Source: Paenibacillus sp. FSL R5-0341
GTDB taxonomy: Bacteria > Bacillota > Bacilli > Paenibacillales > Paenibacillaceae
Direction: 5' to 3'
Assembly: GCF_037975235.1 (NCBI RefSeq)
Contig: NZ_CP150241.1
Location: 3,038,001 to 3,102,000 of the forward strand
Length of the DNA: 64,000 nt
Below are positions 34,933-43,756 of this stretch, piece by piece; position 1 is the first letter of the stretch, and the number at the start of each line of letters is the position of its first letter. The notes under the pieces were generated by a model, which was given only the letters and a program-made list of their open reading frames with translations, searched no databases and was not told the origin of the DNA. The translations under genes and the position numbers were made by a program.

Positions 34933-36078
34933 ATGGTTGGAACTTCGACAAGGGCAGTTACACAGGAACGCAGAATGTCTGTCAAAATAGCAGATACCTT
35001 GCTTTCCGAATGCCAGAATGGCAATCACCCCAAGATTGCAAACAAATGGGGTTATGTAGGCGGGATGACGTTGATGGCACTTGAACGCGCTGCCGAATGG
35101 AATCAAGAATCCCGTTATGCGGAACTTGTTCATCGTCACATGGATGACCTCATCGAGAATGACGGCACCATTCGCACCTACCAGTTGAATGATTACAACC
35201 TGGATATGATCAATGAAGGCAAAAATCTGTTCATTCAGTGGAAGAATTCCGGCAATGAAAAGTATGTTAAAGCGATCCTGCACCTCGTTGACCAGCTTAA
35301 AGGACAGCCTCGGACAAGTGAAGGTGGATTCTGGCATAAGAAAATATACCCCTTTCAGATGTGGCTGGATGGCATTTATATGTCTTCACCCTTTCTGGCG
35401 GAATACGCCAGTACTTTCGATCACCCCGAGAGCTTCGATGAAGTGGCACGGCAGATTCTGTTGATTGAGCGAAAGACACGTAATCCACGAACTGGTTTAT
35501 TGCATCATGCCTGGGATGAGAGCAAGGAACAACGCTGGTGCGATCAAAATACTGGTCGATCCTTTCATGTTTGGGGCCGGGCCATGGGATGGTATGCAAT
35601 GGCGGTGGTGGATGCACTGGAGCATTTTCCGATGGATCACCCACAGCGCGGACAGATCATGGGTATATTTGAACGAATGGCCTATGCGATTGCTCACGCT
35701 CAGGATCAGGATAGTGGACTCTGGTACCAAGTGATGGATCAGAACGGAAGAGCGGGAAATTATCTAGAAGCCTCTGCTTCCTGTATGCTGACCTATGCAC
35801 TTGCAAAAGGCCTCAGATTACATTATCTGGCTGAGCTGAACCGTGAAGTCGTTGATCATGCCTATGCAGGCATATTGAAGCGGTTGGTCACTGAAGATGA
35901 AAATGGGGTGCATCTGCACCACATCTGTCATGGTGCCGGACTTGGTGGCAAGAAGTATCGGGACGGTTCTTATGAATATTACATCAGTGAACCGGTCGTT
36001 AGTGATGTACAGATGGGCGTAGCTCCATTCTTGTTAGCCAGTATTGAGATAGAGAGACTTGGAGCGAAAGAAGGGTGA
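34933..36078 (+). CDS. Unsaturated rhamnogalacturonyl hydrolase, GH105 (YteR/YesR-like)
   Basis: A 381-residue single-domain (alpha/alpha)6 barrel, near the 370-odd residues of B. subtilis YteR. The catalytic Asp is D146 in MWLDGIYMSSPFLAEY, equivalent to YteR Asp143. Other family motifs are FHVWGRAMGWYAMAVVDALE, SGLWYQVMDQ and NYLEASASCMLTYALAKG. It hydrates the double bond of a terminal unsaturated uronic acid, releasing it as a keto sugar. AGAAGGAGG precedes the ATG by about 9 bases. Its stop overlaps the GH95-like gene. It implies that lyase-generated oligosaccharides are the substrates of this locus. Confidence 0.92.
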   Translation: MVGTSTRAVTQERRMSVKIADTLLSECQNGNHPKIANKWGYVGGMTLMALERAAEWNQESRYAELVHRHMDDLIENDGTIRTYQLNDYNLDMINEGKNLFIQWKNSGNEKYVKAILHLVDQLKGQPRTSEGGFWHKKIYPFQMWLDGIYMSSPFLAEYASTFDHPESFDEVARQILLIERKTRNPRTGLLHHAWDESKEQRWCDQNTGRSFHVWGRAMGWYAMAVVDALEHFPMDHPQRGQIMGIFERMAYAIAHAQDQDSGLWYQVMDQNGRAGNYLEASASCMLTYALAKGLRLHYLAELNREVVDHAYAGILKRLVTEDENGVHLHHICHGAGLGGKKYRDGSYEYYISEPVVSDVQMGVAPFLLASIEIERLGAKEG

Positions 36079-38618
36079 AGCATCACATAGACCATCCAGA
36101 CACCTCAGGCACACGGCGGGACAAGAATAAACTTTTGCTGAAATATCCCTCATCTTGGTGGCAAGGGATGTGGCGAGAAGCACTTCCTTCCGGAAACGGT
36201 AAACTTGGTGCTTCAGTACAAGGTGGAATTCAGGTGGAAACCGTACTTTTGCAGCACAGTGAATTATGGCACTGGGGGCACAAGGCTGAGCTGCCTGATG
36301 TCAGTTATACCTTATCAGAGACCCGCAAGTTAATGGATGAGGAACGATATCTGGAGGCAAGCTGGCATCTGACTCGTAAGCTGCAAGAAGAAGGTTACGC
36401 GTCAAGGTTGTCTTCCCGCTATCCGCTGGCAACAATGACGGTGGGCATGCCATGTAATAACGCTTTTCGCAAATATCGGCGGGAACTGGATATGGACACA
36501 GGAGAAGTTCAGGTGCGCTGGCTGGAGGGGAGTCAGAGCTATGCAAGAAATCTGTTTGTCTCGCGTGCAGACGATTGTGTTGTCTATGAGATCCAAGCCC
36601 ATAGAGTGAAAGATGGAGTAAGTGCACAAGAAACAGATTCAGCTGGGCATTCATTGCTGTCGGGAACTATAGGCCTGCAATTCCCGGAAGGTGACCGGGT
36701 GAGAGAAGACGATGAGTTCAACGTTCTAAAGTCGTCTATAACGATGAGAATCGACCGGGATGATCATGGAGACTACCTTTGCTATGGCGGCAAAAATGAC
36801 GATGGACATGACTATGGTGCGGTGCTACGACTGATCCAATTGAACGAAATACCTGATGTGATTCATGATAAGCAAAAGGAAAGCGAGCCTAACGAAGCCA
36901 CGCACAGCAGGCAACTTCATTTCCATACCTCTGGAAAAGTGCTTGTGCTTGTCAAAATGTTTGCTACGGGTAGACGAGCGGAGGAATGGACACGGTTGAA
37001 GCAGGAACTCGCATTGCTTGATAGCGACTACAATATGTTGCTGGATCGTCATATCTCACTGCATCAACCGTTATTTAAGTCCGCTGAATTTGATCTGGAT
37101 GATGAGAATGATGACGGGCGCTGCAATGAAGAATTGCTTCTGGAAGCCTATGAAGGTGAAGCACCTACAGGGTTAATTCGCAAGATGTGGGCCTATGGTC
37201 GATATCTCTTCATCAGCGGAACTTCTGAACATAGCGGATTGCCATTTGGATTATACGGCTTGTGGGGTGGAGATTATCGCTTGATCTGGGGCCACAATAT
37301 GGCGAATGAGAATGTGCAAATGATGTATTGGCACACTGCGGTAGGTGGTTTATCCAATCTGAATCGTTCGTTGTTCCGCTATTACAACGGATTAATGGAT
37401 GACTTTCGGGACAATGCTCGCAAGCTATATGGATGCCGTGGGATTTACATTCCAGCTGGAACAACACCGGGTATCGGGGTGCCTAACCAGATTGTTCCAG
37501 TAATCATGAATTGGACGGGAGCAGCAGGATGGATCGCCAGGCATTATTATGCTCATTATCAGTTCACTGGGGATAAGCAATTTCTGCTGGAGGAAGCCCT
37601 GCCCTTTATGAAGGAGGCCCTTCAGTTCTATGAAGATTTTCTGGTGCTGGGTGAAGACGGCAAATTTAAGATATACCCGTCTGTTTCGCCAGAGAATACA
37701 CCTGAGAATTTTATGCCTAAGCATGGACAGCCATTGGCCCACCCTATGCCTACAGCCATTAATGCGACTATGGACATTGCGATTATTAAAGAACTGCTAC
37801 AGCATGTCATTGCAGCCAGTCGACTAACTGGAGTGCATACGTCTAAGATTTCTTGCTGGGAAGCCATGCTGGAGCATATGCCCGATTATCTTCTTGAACC
37901 GGAGGGAGCTGTGAAAGAATGGCTGCATCCTGCGTTTGAAGATCGACGTGATCATCGTCATCTTTCACACCTGTATCCTGTTTTTCCAGGACAGGAGGTC
38001 ACCCGTGAAGAACAGCCAGAACTGTTCCAAGCGTTCGAGACAGCAGTTGATCAGCGAAGGCTTGGTGCCCAGAGTGGCTGGTCTCTTGCACATATGTCGT
38101 CCATATATGCTCGACTTGGCAATGGTGAGCGAGCGCTTGAAAGTCTCGATCTTCTTGCACGCTCCTGTGTGCTGAGTAATGGGTATACCTTGCATAATGA
38201 CTGGCGCAATATGGGGATATGTATGTCCATGCCTGCTGCCCCGATTCAGTTGGATGCCAATATGGGCTGGGTTAATGCAGTACAGGAAATGCTGCTTTAT
38301 GTATCAGAACAATGGATCAAGCTGCTGCCGGCTTTGCCAGAACGCTGGGTACGAGGTTCCATACACGGCTGGCGTATTCCTGGAGGTAGTCTGTCCTGCA
38401 CATGGGATCAGAGTTCCGGTTTGTTCCGGGCAGAAATCAGCGCCTGTCGCCGGATCATGACGAAGCTTCATATCCCTGAATGGGTAAAAGCATGCGAGAT
38501 GCTCAGTAGAAATGCCTGCCTATGTGAACTTGATGAGAATGGCATCTATGAGCTTGAGATTGAAGCTGGAGGGGAACTCATTCTGGAGCAAACAAGGTTT
38601 GGAAAAAATGATGAATAA
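36075..38618 (+). CDS. GH95-like alpha-L-fucosidase/galactosidase-family enzyme
   Basis: An 847-residue cytoplasmic enzyme with a GTG start overlapping the GH105 stop (GTGA). The N-terminus has the GH95 signature WREALPSGNGKLGASVQGG. The catalytic barrel carries ANENVQMMYWHTAVGGLSNL, aligning with the INLQMNYW region of GH95, and DHRHLSHLYPVFPG, aligning with HRHxSHLYxLYPG. GH95 enzymes remove alpha-1,2-L-fucose or alpha-L-galactose by inversion, using Asn-activated water and a Glu acid. The departures from the signature leave the exact sugar open. It is the last gene of the operon and is followed by a strong terminator. Confidence 0.82.
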   Translation: MKHHIDHPDTSGTRRDKNKLLLKYPSSWWQGMWREALPSGNGKLGASVQGGIQVETVLLQHSELWHWGHKAELPDVSYTLSETRKLMDEERYLEASWHLTRKLQEEGYASRLSSRYPLATMTVGMPCNNAFRKYRRELDMDTGEVQVRWLEGSQSYARNLFVSRADDCVVYEIQAHRVKDGVSAQETDSAGHSLLSGTIGLQFPEGDRVREDDEFNVLKSSITMRIDRDDHGDYLCYGGKNDDGHDYGAVLRLIQLNEIPDVIHDKQKESEPNEATHSRQLHFHTSGKVLVLVKMFATGRRAEEWTRLKQELALLDSDYNMLLDRHISLHQPLFKSAEFDLDDENDDGRCNEELLLEAYEGEAPTGLIRKMWAYGRYLFISGTSEHSGLPFGLYGLWGGDYRLIWGHNMANENVQMMYWHTAVGGLSNLNRSLFRYYNGLMDDFRDNARKLYGCRGIYIPAGTTPGIGVPNQIVPVIMNWTGAAGWIARHYYAHYQFTGDKQFLLEEALPFMKEALQFYEDFLVLGEDGKFKIYPSVSPENTPENFMPKHGQPLAHPMPTAINATMDIAIIKELLQHVIAASRLTGVHTSKISCWEAMLEHMPDYLLEPEGAVKEWLHPAFEDRRDHRHLSHLYPVFPGQEVTREEQPELFQAFETAVDQRRLGAQSGWSLAHMSSIYARLGNGERALESLDLLARSCVLSNGYTLHNDWRNMGICMSMPAAPIQLDANMGWVNAVQEMLLYVSEQWIKLLPALPERWVRGSIHGWRIPGGSLSCTWDQSSGLFRAEISACRRIMTKLHIPEWVKACEMLSRNACLCELDENGIYELEIEAGGELILEQTRFGKNDE

Positions 38619-38645
38619 AATGCCGCCCTTTGGCGGCATTTTTTA
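38617..38645 (+). terminator. Terminator of the sugar locus
   Basis: AATGCCGCC (38619-38627) pairs with GGCGGCATT (38632-38640), followed by a T run. Confidence 0.9.
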
Positions 38646-38663
38646 CATAGGGATCTAATCAAT

Positions 38664-38873
38664 CTAATAACTGCCGGTCGTATCTGCTTCACCATTTCGG
38701 CTAATCTCCCGGATAGGGACGTAATGCGGTTGATGAATAACGATCAGTTGAACGGTATCTCCGGATTGGATGCCATACAATGAACAGGTCGCCTCACTTC
38801 CTACGATACCATTGAAGACTTATATTCCAGTCTAAGCGTGCTGCTGTTCTTATCGTTAGGAATGTAATGGTGG
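38664..38873 (-). pseudogene. Decayed C-terminal gene remnant
   Basis: On the minus strand, two reading frames join into one protein-like sequence. YIPNDKNSSTLRLEYKSS in one frame is followed, after a shift near 38818, by FNGIVGSEATCSLYGIQ and SGDTVQLIVIHQPHYVPIRE, ending at a TAG at 38664-38666. There is no start codon or ribosome site, and the neighbouring DUF817 gene abuts the 5' side. The coding-like composition suggests the tail of a former gene, broken by a frameshift and lost upstream. The family is not recognised. Confidence 0.45.
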
Positions 38874-39659
38874 TTAGATGGCTTTTGGATCATCTGCGTT
38901 CCGATTGGCCTTCACATATTTAAGCTGTGCAACGATGATGACGCTGATGATCACCAGCAGGAACCACGAACTGATCTTACTGAAGCTAACCAGTTGCCAG
39001 GCATCATGCTGATCAGGATATTTCCAGGCATTGAAGAATGTAGCGATGTTCTCTGCAGTCCAGATGAAGAAACCAACAATGATAAATGCGAGTGATAATG
39101 GCATTCGATAGGTCGTTGACCTTACCCGGTAGATAATCCACGTTTTATAGAAGACAATAAATACAAGCGCCGTCAACCACCAGCGAAAATCGGGAATAAA
39201 ATGATGGGTGAAAAAGTTGATATAGATGGCTGCTCCGAGCAGAACGGAAGGTAATAAACCAGGCCAGCCGGTCATGTCCATGCGCAGTCTTCGCCACACC
39301 TGACACATAAAACTGGCTACACTTGCATACATAAATCCACTATACAGAGGGACCCCAAGGATTTTGGTATAAGCTTGCTCAGGGTATGACCATGATCCCA
39401 TCCATACTTTATAGATTTCCAGCATCAGACCAATAATGTGAAATACACAGATGACCTTGATTTCATCCCGGCTTTCCAAACCACTTCGATACATCAGATA
39501 CTGCACACCAAGCAATACAAGAAGAATGGCATCATAGCGATGCAGGAAAGGAATCGGGATTACGCTGGAGAGAGCCAATGTTCCAAAGATCGCTACAGGA
39601 AATATGCAACTCATGGCCTGATGATAGCCGAAATGAAGTAGTTGTATTAGAGGTTTCAA
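38874..39659 (-). CDS. DUF817-family integral membrane protein
   Basis: A 261-residue protein with about eight hydrophobic helices. The TTG start (MKPLIQLLHFGYHQAMSC) was chosen because AAGGAG lies 11 bases upstream; an in-frame ATG at 39695 would add 12 residues but has no ribosome site. LEIYKVWMGSWSYPE, GVPLYSGFMYASVASF and the HHFIPDFRWWLTALVFIVF region are the conserved motifs of the DUF817 family. Function is unknown in the family. It is not in an operon and diverges from a Fur-boxed heme monooxygenase gene. Confidence 0.85.
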   Translation of the reverse strand: MKPLIQLLHFGYHQAMSCIFPVAIFGTLALSSVIPIPFLHRYDAILLVLLGVQYLMYRSGLESRDEIKVICVFHIIGLMLEIYKVWMGSWSYPEQAYTKILGVPLYSGFMYASVASFMCQVWRRLRMDMTGWPGLLPSVLLGAAIYINFFTHHFIPDFRWWLTALVFIVFYKTWIIYRVRSTTYRMPLSLAFIIVGFFIWTAENIATFFNAWKYPDQHDAWQLVSFSKISSWFLLVIISVIIVAQLKYVKANRNADDPKAI

Positions 39660-39834
39660 TTCAAGTTTAACTCCTTTCCAAACACGTTTGAGCATAATTC
39701 ATTTATATGATTTAAAGGTGTTCATCATGGGCGTTTTTTGCCTACACTTCATAATATAGAGTTCATCGGTGAATAAAAAGAGAAAAAAACACGCAAATCT
39801 GTTCTTGTTTTCAAATTATAACGATTCCCTTTCA

Positions 39835-39863
39835 TTGATAATGATTTTCAATTAGATTAGAAT
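39835..39863 (+). promoter_or_regulatory. Fur-box promoter of the heme monooxygenase gene
   Basis: TTGATA (39835-39840) and TAGAAT (39858-39863) are 17 bases apart. GATAATGATTTTCAATTA (39837-39854) closely follows the Fur consensus GATAATGATAATCATTATC and covers the spacer, so iron-loaded Fur would block the promoter. Confidence 0.8.
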
Positions 39864-39930
39864 AAAAGAATAAAAAACTCACTATGTCTCTCATAACGCT
39901 AGGCATGTGACTCTACCAGGAGGAATGAAT

Positions 39931-40266
39931 ATGTTAATACAAACTCGAAGTATCATTGTCAAAAAAGGAAATAGCGATAAGATCGTGGAACGTTTCAGTG
40001 GTCCAACTCCTGTTGTGGACATGCCCGGTCTGATTGATTTCAGTGTCACGGTCAACAAGAAAAGTACAGAAAACGAAGAAGTGATGGTCATCATTCGCTG
40101 GGAATCGGAAGAAGCATGGAAGAATTGGGAGAAAAGTGATGTTCATATCAAAGGGCACCGTGAGAAGAGAACACAGGAGAAACCGGATTATCTAATAAGC
40201 ACGACCGTAAATATGTATCAGGTACAGACCGTGAAGACAGGTAATGGTTCCGAACAAGGGTCATAA
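39931..40266 (+). CDS. Heme-degrading monooxygenase, HmoA/IsdG-like
   Basis: A 111-residue ferredoxin-like ABM-domain protein. The ATG is 7 bases after AGGAGG; another ATG two codons earlier is too close to it. The sequence begins MLIQTRSIIVKKGNSDKIV and has MPGLIDFSVTV and IIRWESEEAWKNWEKSDVH, the Asn/Trp/His pattern of heme-degrading monooxygenases. These open the heme ring to free iron. The Fur-box promoter supports a role in iron acquisition. No heme transporter is adjacent. Confidence 0.88.
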   Translation: MLIQTRSIIVKKGNSDKIVERFSGPTPVVDMPGLIDFSVTVNKKSTENEEVMVIIRWESEEAWKNWEKSDVHIKGHREKRTQEKPDYLISTTVNMYQVQTVKTGNGSEQGS

Positions 40267-40402
40267 TCAGCCTGCGATACTTGGAAACTATCCGATTCTA
40301 TGAGAAGGTTCTATTAGTGTATGACAGGGTCGCTCCATGTATATTCTCTCGTGGTTATGTTAAAATGAAATTCGTACAATTACATTAGACAAGGAGGCCG
40401 CT

Positions 40403-40747
40403 ATGCAACCGATCAAACCTCAAGACATTCAGCTCCGGATCAATCAACTTGCTGATCAGGACTTATACGTACATCTCGAACTCACGTCAGGTGCTTACGC
40501 ACACCACATGGATAGCACAAGACATCCAGCATCTGCATTCATTACCAATGCGGCCATACGATATACGCAGGGCTCCATCTCAGGTACAGGTCCTTACCGG
40601 GTTGGTCTGAAAACAACTCAAGGTTGGCTCTACGCCGAAGGCCTTACACACATTGATGAGCAAGAAGAAGAAAGACTGATTCTGGCTGGTCACGACAGTC
40701 AAGGCAAGCTGGTTGTGGCGTTACAACTGAGTCGGGAGATGTTCTGA
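40403..40747 (+). CDS. yojF: YojF family protein
   Basis: A 114-residue cytoplasmic protein of the YojF (DUF1806) family, with AGGAGG before the ATG. It begins MQPIKPQDIQLRINQLADQ and has the conserved VHLELTSGAYAHH and TNAAIRYTQGSISGTGPYRVGL regions. In Bacillus, yojF is always paired with yojG (bshB2); the same order occurs here, with the stop overlapping a possible start of the next gene. Its biochemical role is unknown, but the pairing suggests it assists bacillithiol synthesis. Confidence 0.9.
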   Translation: MQPIKPQDIQLRINQLADQDLYVHLELTSGAYAHHMDSTRHPASAFITNAAIRYTQGSISGTGPYRVGLKTTQGWLYAEGLTHIDEQEEERLILAGHDSQGKLVVALQLSREMF

Positions 40748-40770
40748 TGAAGACGGAGGATGGAATAACC

Positions 40771-41445
40771 ATGAATACTACACACAACGAGCATGAGCGC
40801 ATCTTGGTGGTGTACCCACATCCGGATGATGAAGCTTTCTCTGTATCAGGAACGTTAGCGAAGTACATAGATGGCGGGGCTCATGTAACCTATGCTTGTC
40901 TGACACTGGGCGAGATGGGGCGCAACATGGGGATTCCTCCATTTGCCAACCGAGTGACGTTGCCTGGCATCCGTAAACGGGAACTCATCGAAGCTTCTGA
41001 AGCGATTGGTATTCAGGACCTCAGGATGCTGGGCTTCCACGATAAAATGCTGGAGTTCGAAGACCCACAGTTACTGGAAGACACCATCATGTCACTACTG
41101 AAAGAGTTAAACCCCACGCTGGTCATTACGTTCTATCCAGGGTACAGTGTTCATCCCGATCATGATGCAACGGGAGCTGCTGTTATACGTACAATTGCTA
41201 AACTTCCTGTGGATGAGCGTCCGATTGTTCACTGCGTTGCATTCGCTAATAATCAGGAACAGTACATTGGCAAGCCGGATGTATTCGTTGACGTAACCGA
41301 ATTTTTGGACAGAAAGATGGCGTCCATTCGTGCCCATCGTTCACAATTCCAGGCAGCGGAGCTTGTAGGAAATACTGAGCTGAATGATGAAGAAATCAAG
41401 CGTCGTTTCGGTAAAGAAACATTTTGGACCTACCCATTTGAATAA
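40771..41445 (+). CDS. bshB2: Bacillithiol biosynthesis deacetylase BshB2
   Basis: A 224-residue LmbE-like zinc deacetylase that removes the acetyl group from GlcNAc-malate in bacillithiol synthesis. The metal-binding motif PHPDDEAF (about 16-23) and HPDHDATGAAV are both present. CLTLGEMGRNMGIPPFANR and the C-terminal FWTYPFE match YojG/BshB2. The ATG 10 bases after GGAGGA was chosen; an ATG at 40747 overlapping the yojF stop is possible and would add eight residues. Bacillithiol is the main low-molecular-weight thiol of Firmicutes, which supports the taxonomic inference. Confidence 0.92.
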   Translation: MNTTHNEHERILVVYPHPDDEAFSVSGTLAKYIDGGAHVTYACLTLGEMGRNMGIPPFANRVTLPGIRKRELIEASEAIGIQDLRMLGFHDKMLEFEDPQLLEDTIMSLLKELNPTLVITFYPGYSVHPDHDATGAAVIRTIAKLPVDERPIVHCVAFANNQEQYIGKPDVFVDVTEFLDRKMASIRAHRSQFQAAELVGNTELNDEEIKRRFGKETFWTYPFE

Positions 41446-41458
41446 TATAATTAAGTAT

Positions 41459-41484
41459 AAGTCGCCTATACGGCGGCTTTTTTC
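41459..41484 (+). terminator. Terminator of yojF-bshB2
   Basis: AAGTCGCC (41459-41466) pairs with GGCGGCTT (41472-41479), followed by TTTTT. Confidence 0.8.
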
Positions 41485-41661
41485 GTTTGACATCACAATA
41501 TCGACACAAAAATGTAGGGTCTATAGCCTGATTGAGCTATATGGAAAAAATATCGTTTTAAGTACACTATGATCAGGATTGTGATAACGCTTCATTTATG
41601 GCATTGCTTCAATTGGATGAGGAACATGGAGGGTTGATGCGGAGTGGAAAGGAGGGATGGC

Positions 41662-41772
41662 GTGTACAACCAAGGTATATTTGGAGTAAACGAAAGACGT
41701 GTTGAACACAATGCCACAGCAATGAACATCTGTAACAAGGAGCTGGAATTGCGCAGGAAGTTACATGCGTAA
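41662..41772 (+). CDS. Possible 36-residue ORF coupled to nosD
   Basis: A GTG lies 7 bases after AAAGGAGG, a stronger ribosome site than that of nosD itself. It opens a 36-codon frame beginning MYNQGIFGVNERRVEHNA, with one Cys and a charged C-terminus (LELRRKLHA). Its TAA overlaps the nosD start in ATGCGTAA, a typical coupling arrangement. It has no signal peptide or membrane segment. It may be a regulatory leader that loads ribosomes onto nosD, or a real small protein. The rest of the 41485-41661 interval shows no convincing promoter or gene. Confidence 0.5.
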   Translation: MYNQGIFGVNERRVEHNATAMNICNKELELRRKLHA

Positions 41773-43153
41773 TCCTTGGGTGAAGTTAGGTACATTCAAG
41801 AGCTGTGAGAAGAGTACGGGGCGAGGATTGGTTTTTCTAATTGGCCTGATGATTTTCATATTATTTTTCCCGCATGGTAAGGCAATGGCCGGCTCCGGCG
41901 AGCGTGATCTCATTCCCCTTCAGCCTATAATTGACCGTTCTGCACCTGGAGATATCATTCATCTTGCAACAGGCCGATATTCCGGCCCTGTAACGATTGA
42001 TAAGAACATCACCATTCAGGGTGATCCTACGGGCATAGTCGTGAATGAGAAAACCACCTCTACGATAACCATTCAGTCAGATGGGGTGAAGTTGAGCGGG
42101 TTTACAATTGAGCATAATGCGAATGAACTGACCGCAGCGATTCAGGTTGAAGGAAAAAACAGTGAGATCACGGATCTGCATATTCAGACTCAGGGTTATG
42201 GGATGATTATCCGTAATTCAATTCATGCGACGATTCAGCGGAACAACATTACGTGGGCCGGGTCTGATTCTGCTTCCAGTGGCCAGAAGGGCAATGGCAT
42301 TGATCTGTACAACTCCCATGATAGCTACATTGAAGCCAATGAGATCACCGGCATGAGGGATGGAATCTATCTGGAGAACAGTCGCAAGTCTACTGTGCAA
42401 AATAACAGGCTGTTACATACAAGGTACGGCATCCACTGTATGTACATTGACGGCTCTTCTGTCATGGACAATACCGGAGAGGAGAACATGACAGGTGCCA
42501 TGATTATGGGCGTCAAGAATACGGTCATATCGGGCAATTCTTTTCGCAAACAGAGTACGAATGTTCATTCCCAAGGCATTTTATTGTATGACGTGCATCA
42601 ATCCTCAATTCACAACAATGTGGTGGAGGGGAATCGTGTCGGCATGAATATTGCAGAATCATCGGGTAATGAGATCCATGACAATGCGGTGCTTCGGAAT
42701 TTTGTTGGCATCCAGCTTGTTCTGGCAGAGGCGAATGAGTTTACACGTAACCAAATGGTGTCTAATGTCATTGAAGCTTCGGCGCTGGATAGCCCGAATA
42801 ATGTCCTGATGGAGAACTACTGGGATTCCTTTCAGGGGCTCGATCTGAATCGGGATGGGATCAGTGAAATATCCTATGCCATCAATCCTTTTTATGAGCA
42901 ATTGGTCAGTCGAAATTCAGCGTATCAGCTCTTTTTCCAATCGCCGGGCATGGTCTTTCTGAGTGACTTATTTACAGAGGGCAGAGAACAATGGACAACC
43001 GACAAATCGCCTCGAATGAGCATGGATACGGGATCTGACCTGAACATGTCAGTGGAAAGGCCAGCAAGATCCAATGTGGTGTGGATGCTTGGTTTAATTC
43101 TGCTGGGCGTAGCAACTTTTATAATCATCTATATGGGGGTATTACGAAAATGA
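41765..43153 (+). CDS. nosD: NosD-family copper-related beta-helix protein
   Basis: A 462-residue exported protein. An N-terminal membrane segment (about 24-38) ends in KAMAGSG. The body is a right-handed beta-helix of NosD/CASH repeats such as GNGIDLYNSHDSYIEANEI, DGIYLENSRKSTVQNNRL and YGIHCMYIDGSSVMDN. A C-terminal membrane helix (about 440-460) anchors it. NosD proteins work with NosFY and NosL to deliver copper or sulfur to the Cu centres of nitrous oxide reductase NosZ. Here it heads a nosD-L-Y-F-tlpA operon without nosZ. The start overlaps the upstream small ORF; its own ribosome site (GCAGGAAG) is weak. Confidence 0.9.
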   Translation: MRNPWVKLGTFKSCEKSTGRGLVFLIGLMIFILFFPHGKAMAGSGERDLIPLQPIIDRSAPGDIIHLATGRYSGPVTIDKNITIQGDPTGIVVNEKTTSTITIQSDGVKLSGFTIEHNANELTAAIQVEGKNSEITDLHIQTQGYGMIIRNSIHATIQRNNITWAGSDSASSGQKGNGIDLYNSHDSYIEANEITGMRDGIYLENSRKSTVQNNRLLHTRYGIHCMYIDGSSVMDNTGEENMTGAMIMGVKNTVISGNSFRKQSTNVHSQGILLYDVHQSSIHNNVVEGNRVGMNIAESSGNEIHDNAVLRNFVGIQLVLAEANEFTRNQMVSNVIEASALDSPNNVLMENYWDSFQGLDLNRDGISEISYAINPFYEQLVSRNSAYQLFFQSPGMVFLSDLFTEGREQWTTDKSPRMSMDTGSDLNMSVERPARSNVVWMLGLILLGVATFIIIYMGVLRK

Positions 43154-43731
43154 ACAAAAGTTTGAACAGAAGATGGACATTGGTCATGGTACTTATGTTT
43201 GGTATGGTATTGTTAACCGCTTGTGGAACAAAATACGCCGCATTGCCGATCAATGAAGACGTGGATATCTGTGCGATCTGTAAAATGCAGGTGAAGGACG
43301 ATGCGTATGCAACGCAGCTCACTACGAAAGACGGCCAAAATTACAAGTTTGATGACATCGGTTGCATGAACCAGTGGAAAACGGAAAATGGCACAGATAA
43401 CATCGGCATGGACTATGTACGTGATTACAATGACAAGGAATGGATTGAATACAGCAAAGCCACGTATGTATACGATGCTTCATTACGCACGCCTATGGCC
43501 TATGGAATTCTTAACTTTAAGGACAAGCCATCGGCCGAAGCTTTCATTGCAGAGCAAGGTGTGGGAACCATTATGACCGCTGAGGATCTTGCTTCTCATG
43601 ATTGGAAACAGAATACAGAGAACATGGACATGATGGGTGAACATGGGCATGATGCACACGGACATGGTGAAGAAGAGGCAAATGAAGGAACACACCAGGA
43701 AGGTGAAATGGAAGAAGAGTCGGGTCACTAG
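43150..43731 (+). CDS. nosL: NosL-family copper chaperone lipoprotein
   Basis: A 193-residue lipoprotein starting in the ATGA overlap with nosD. The signal peptide ends in LLTAC with lipidated Cys25. The NosL domain shows the Cu(I)-binding C-x-x-C-x-M motif (ICAICKMQV), then DDIGCMNQW and LRTPMAYGI. The tail is His/Glu-rich (MMGEHGHDAHGHGEEE) and probably binds more metal; that tail is not part of the core family. NosL delivers Cu(I) to extracytoplasmic copper enzymes, so the operon handles copper at the outer face of the membrane. Confidence 0.92.
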   Translation: MNKSLNRRWTLVMVLMFGMVLLTACGTKYAALPINEDVDICAICKMQVKDDAYATQLTTKDGQNYKFDDIGCMNQWKTENGTDNIGMDYVRDYNDKEWIEYSKATYVYDASLRTPMAYGILNFKDKPSAEAFIAEQGVGTIMTAEDLASHDWKQNTENMDMMGEHGHDAHGHGEEEANEGTHQEGEMEEESGH

Positions 43732-43756
43732 GTATGATAATAGAAAATGGTGATCA

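Noticed and set aside
38874-39695. ATG start at 39695 for the DUF817 gene
   Set aside because: No ribosome site precedes it, while AAGGAG lies 11 bases before the TTG at 39659, where the conserved family sequence begins.
41574-41590. cre-like or FNR-like site upstream of nosD (TGTGATAACGCTTCAT)
   Set aside because: Four mismatches to the cre core and no second FNR half-site; not better than chance.
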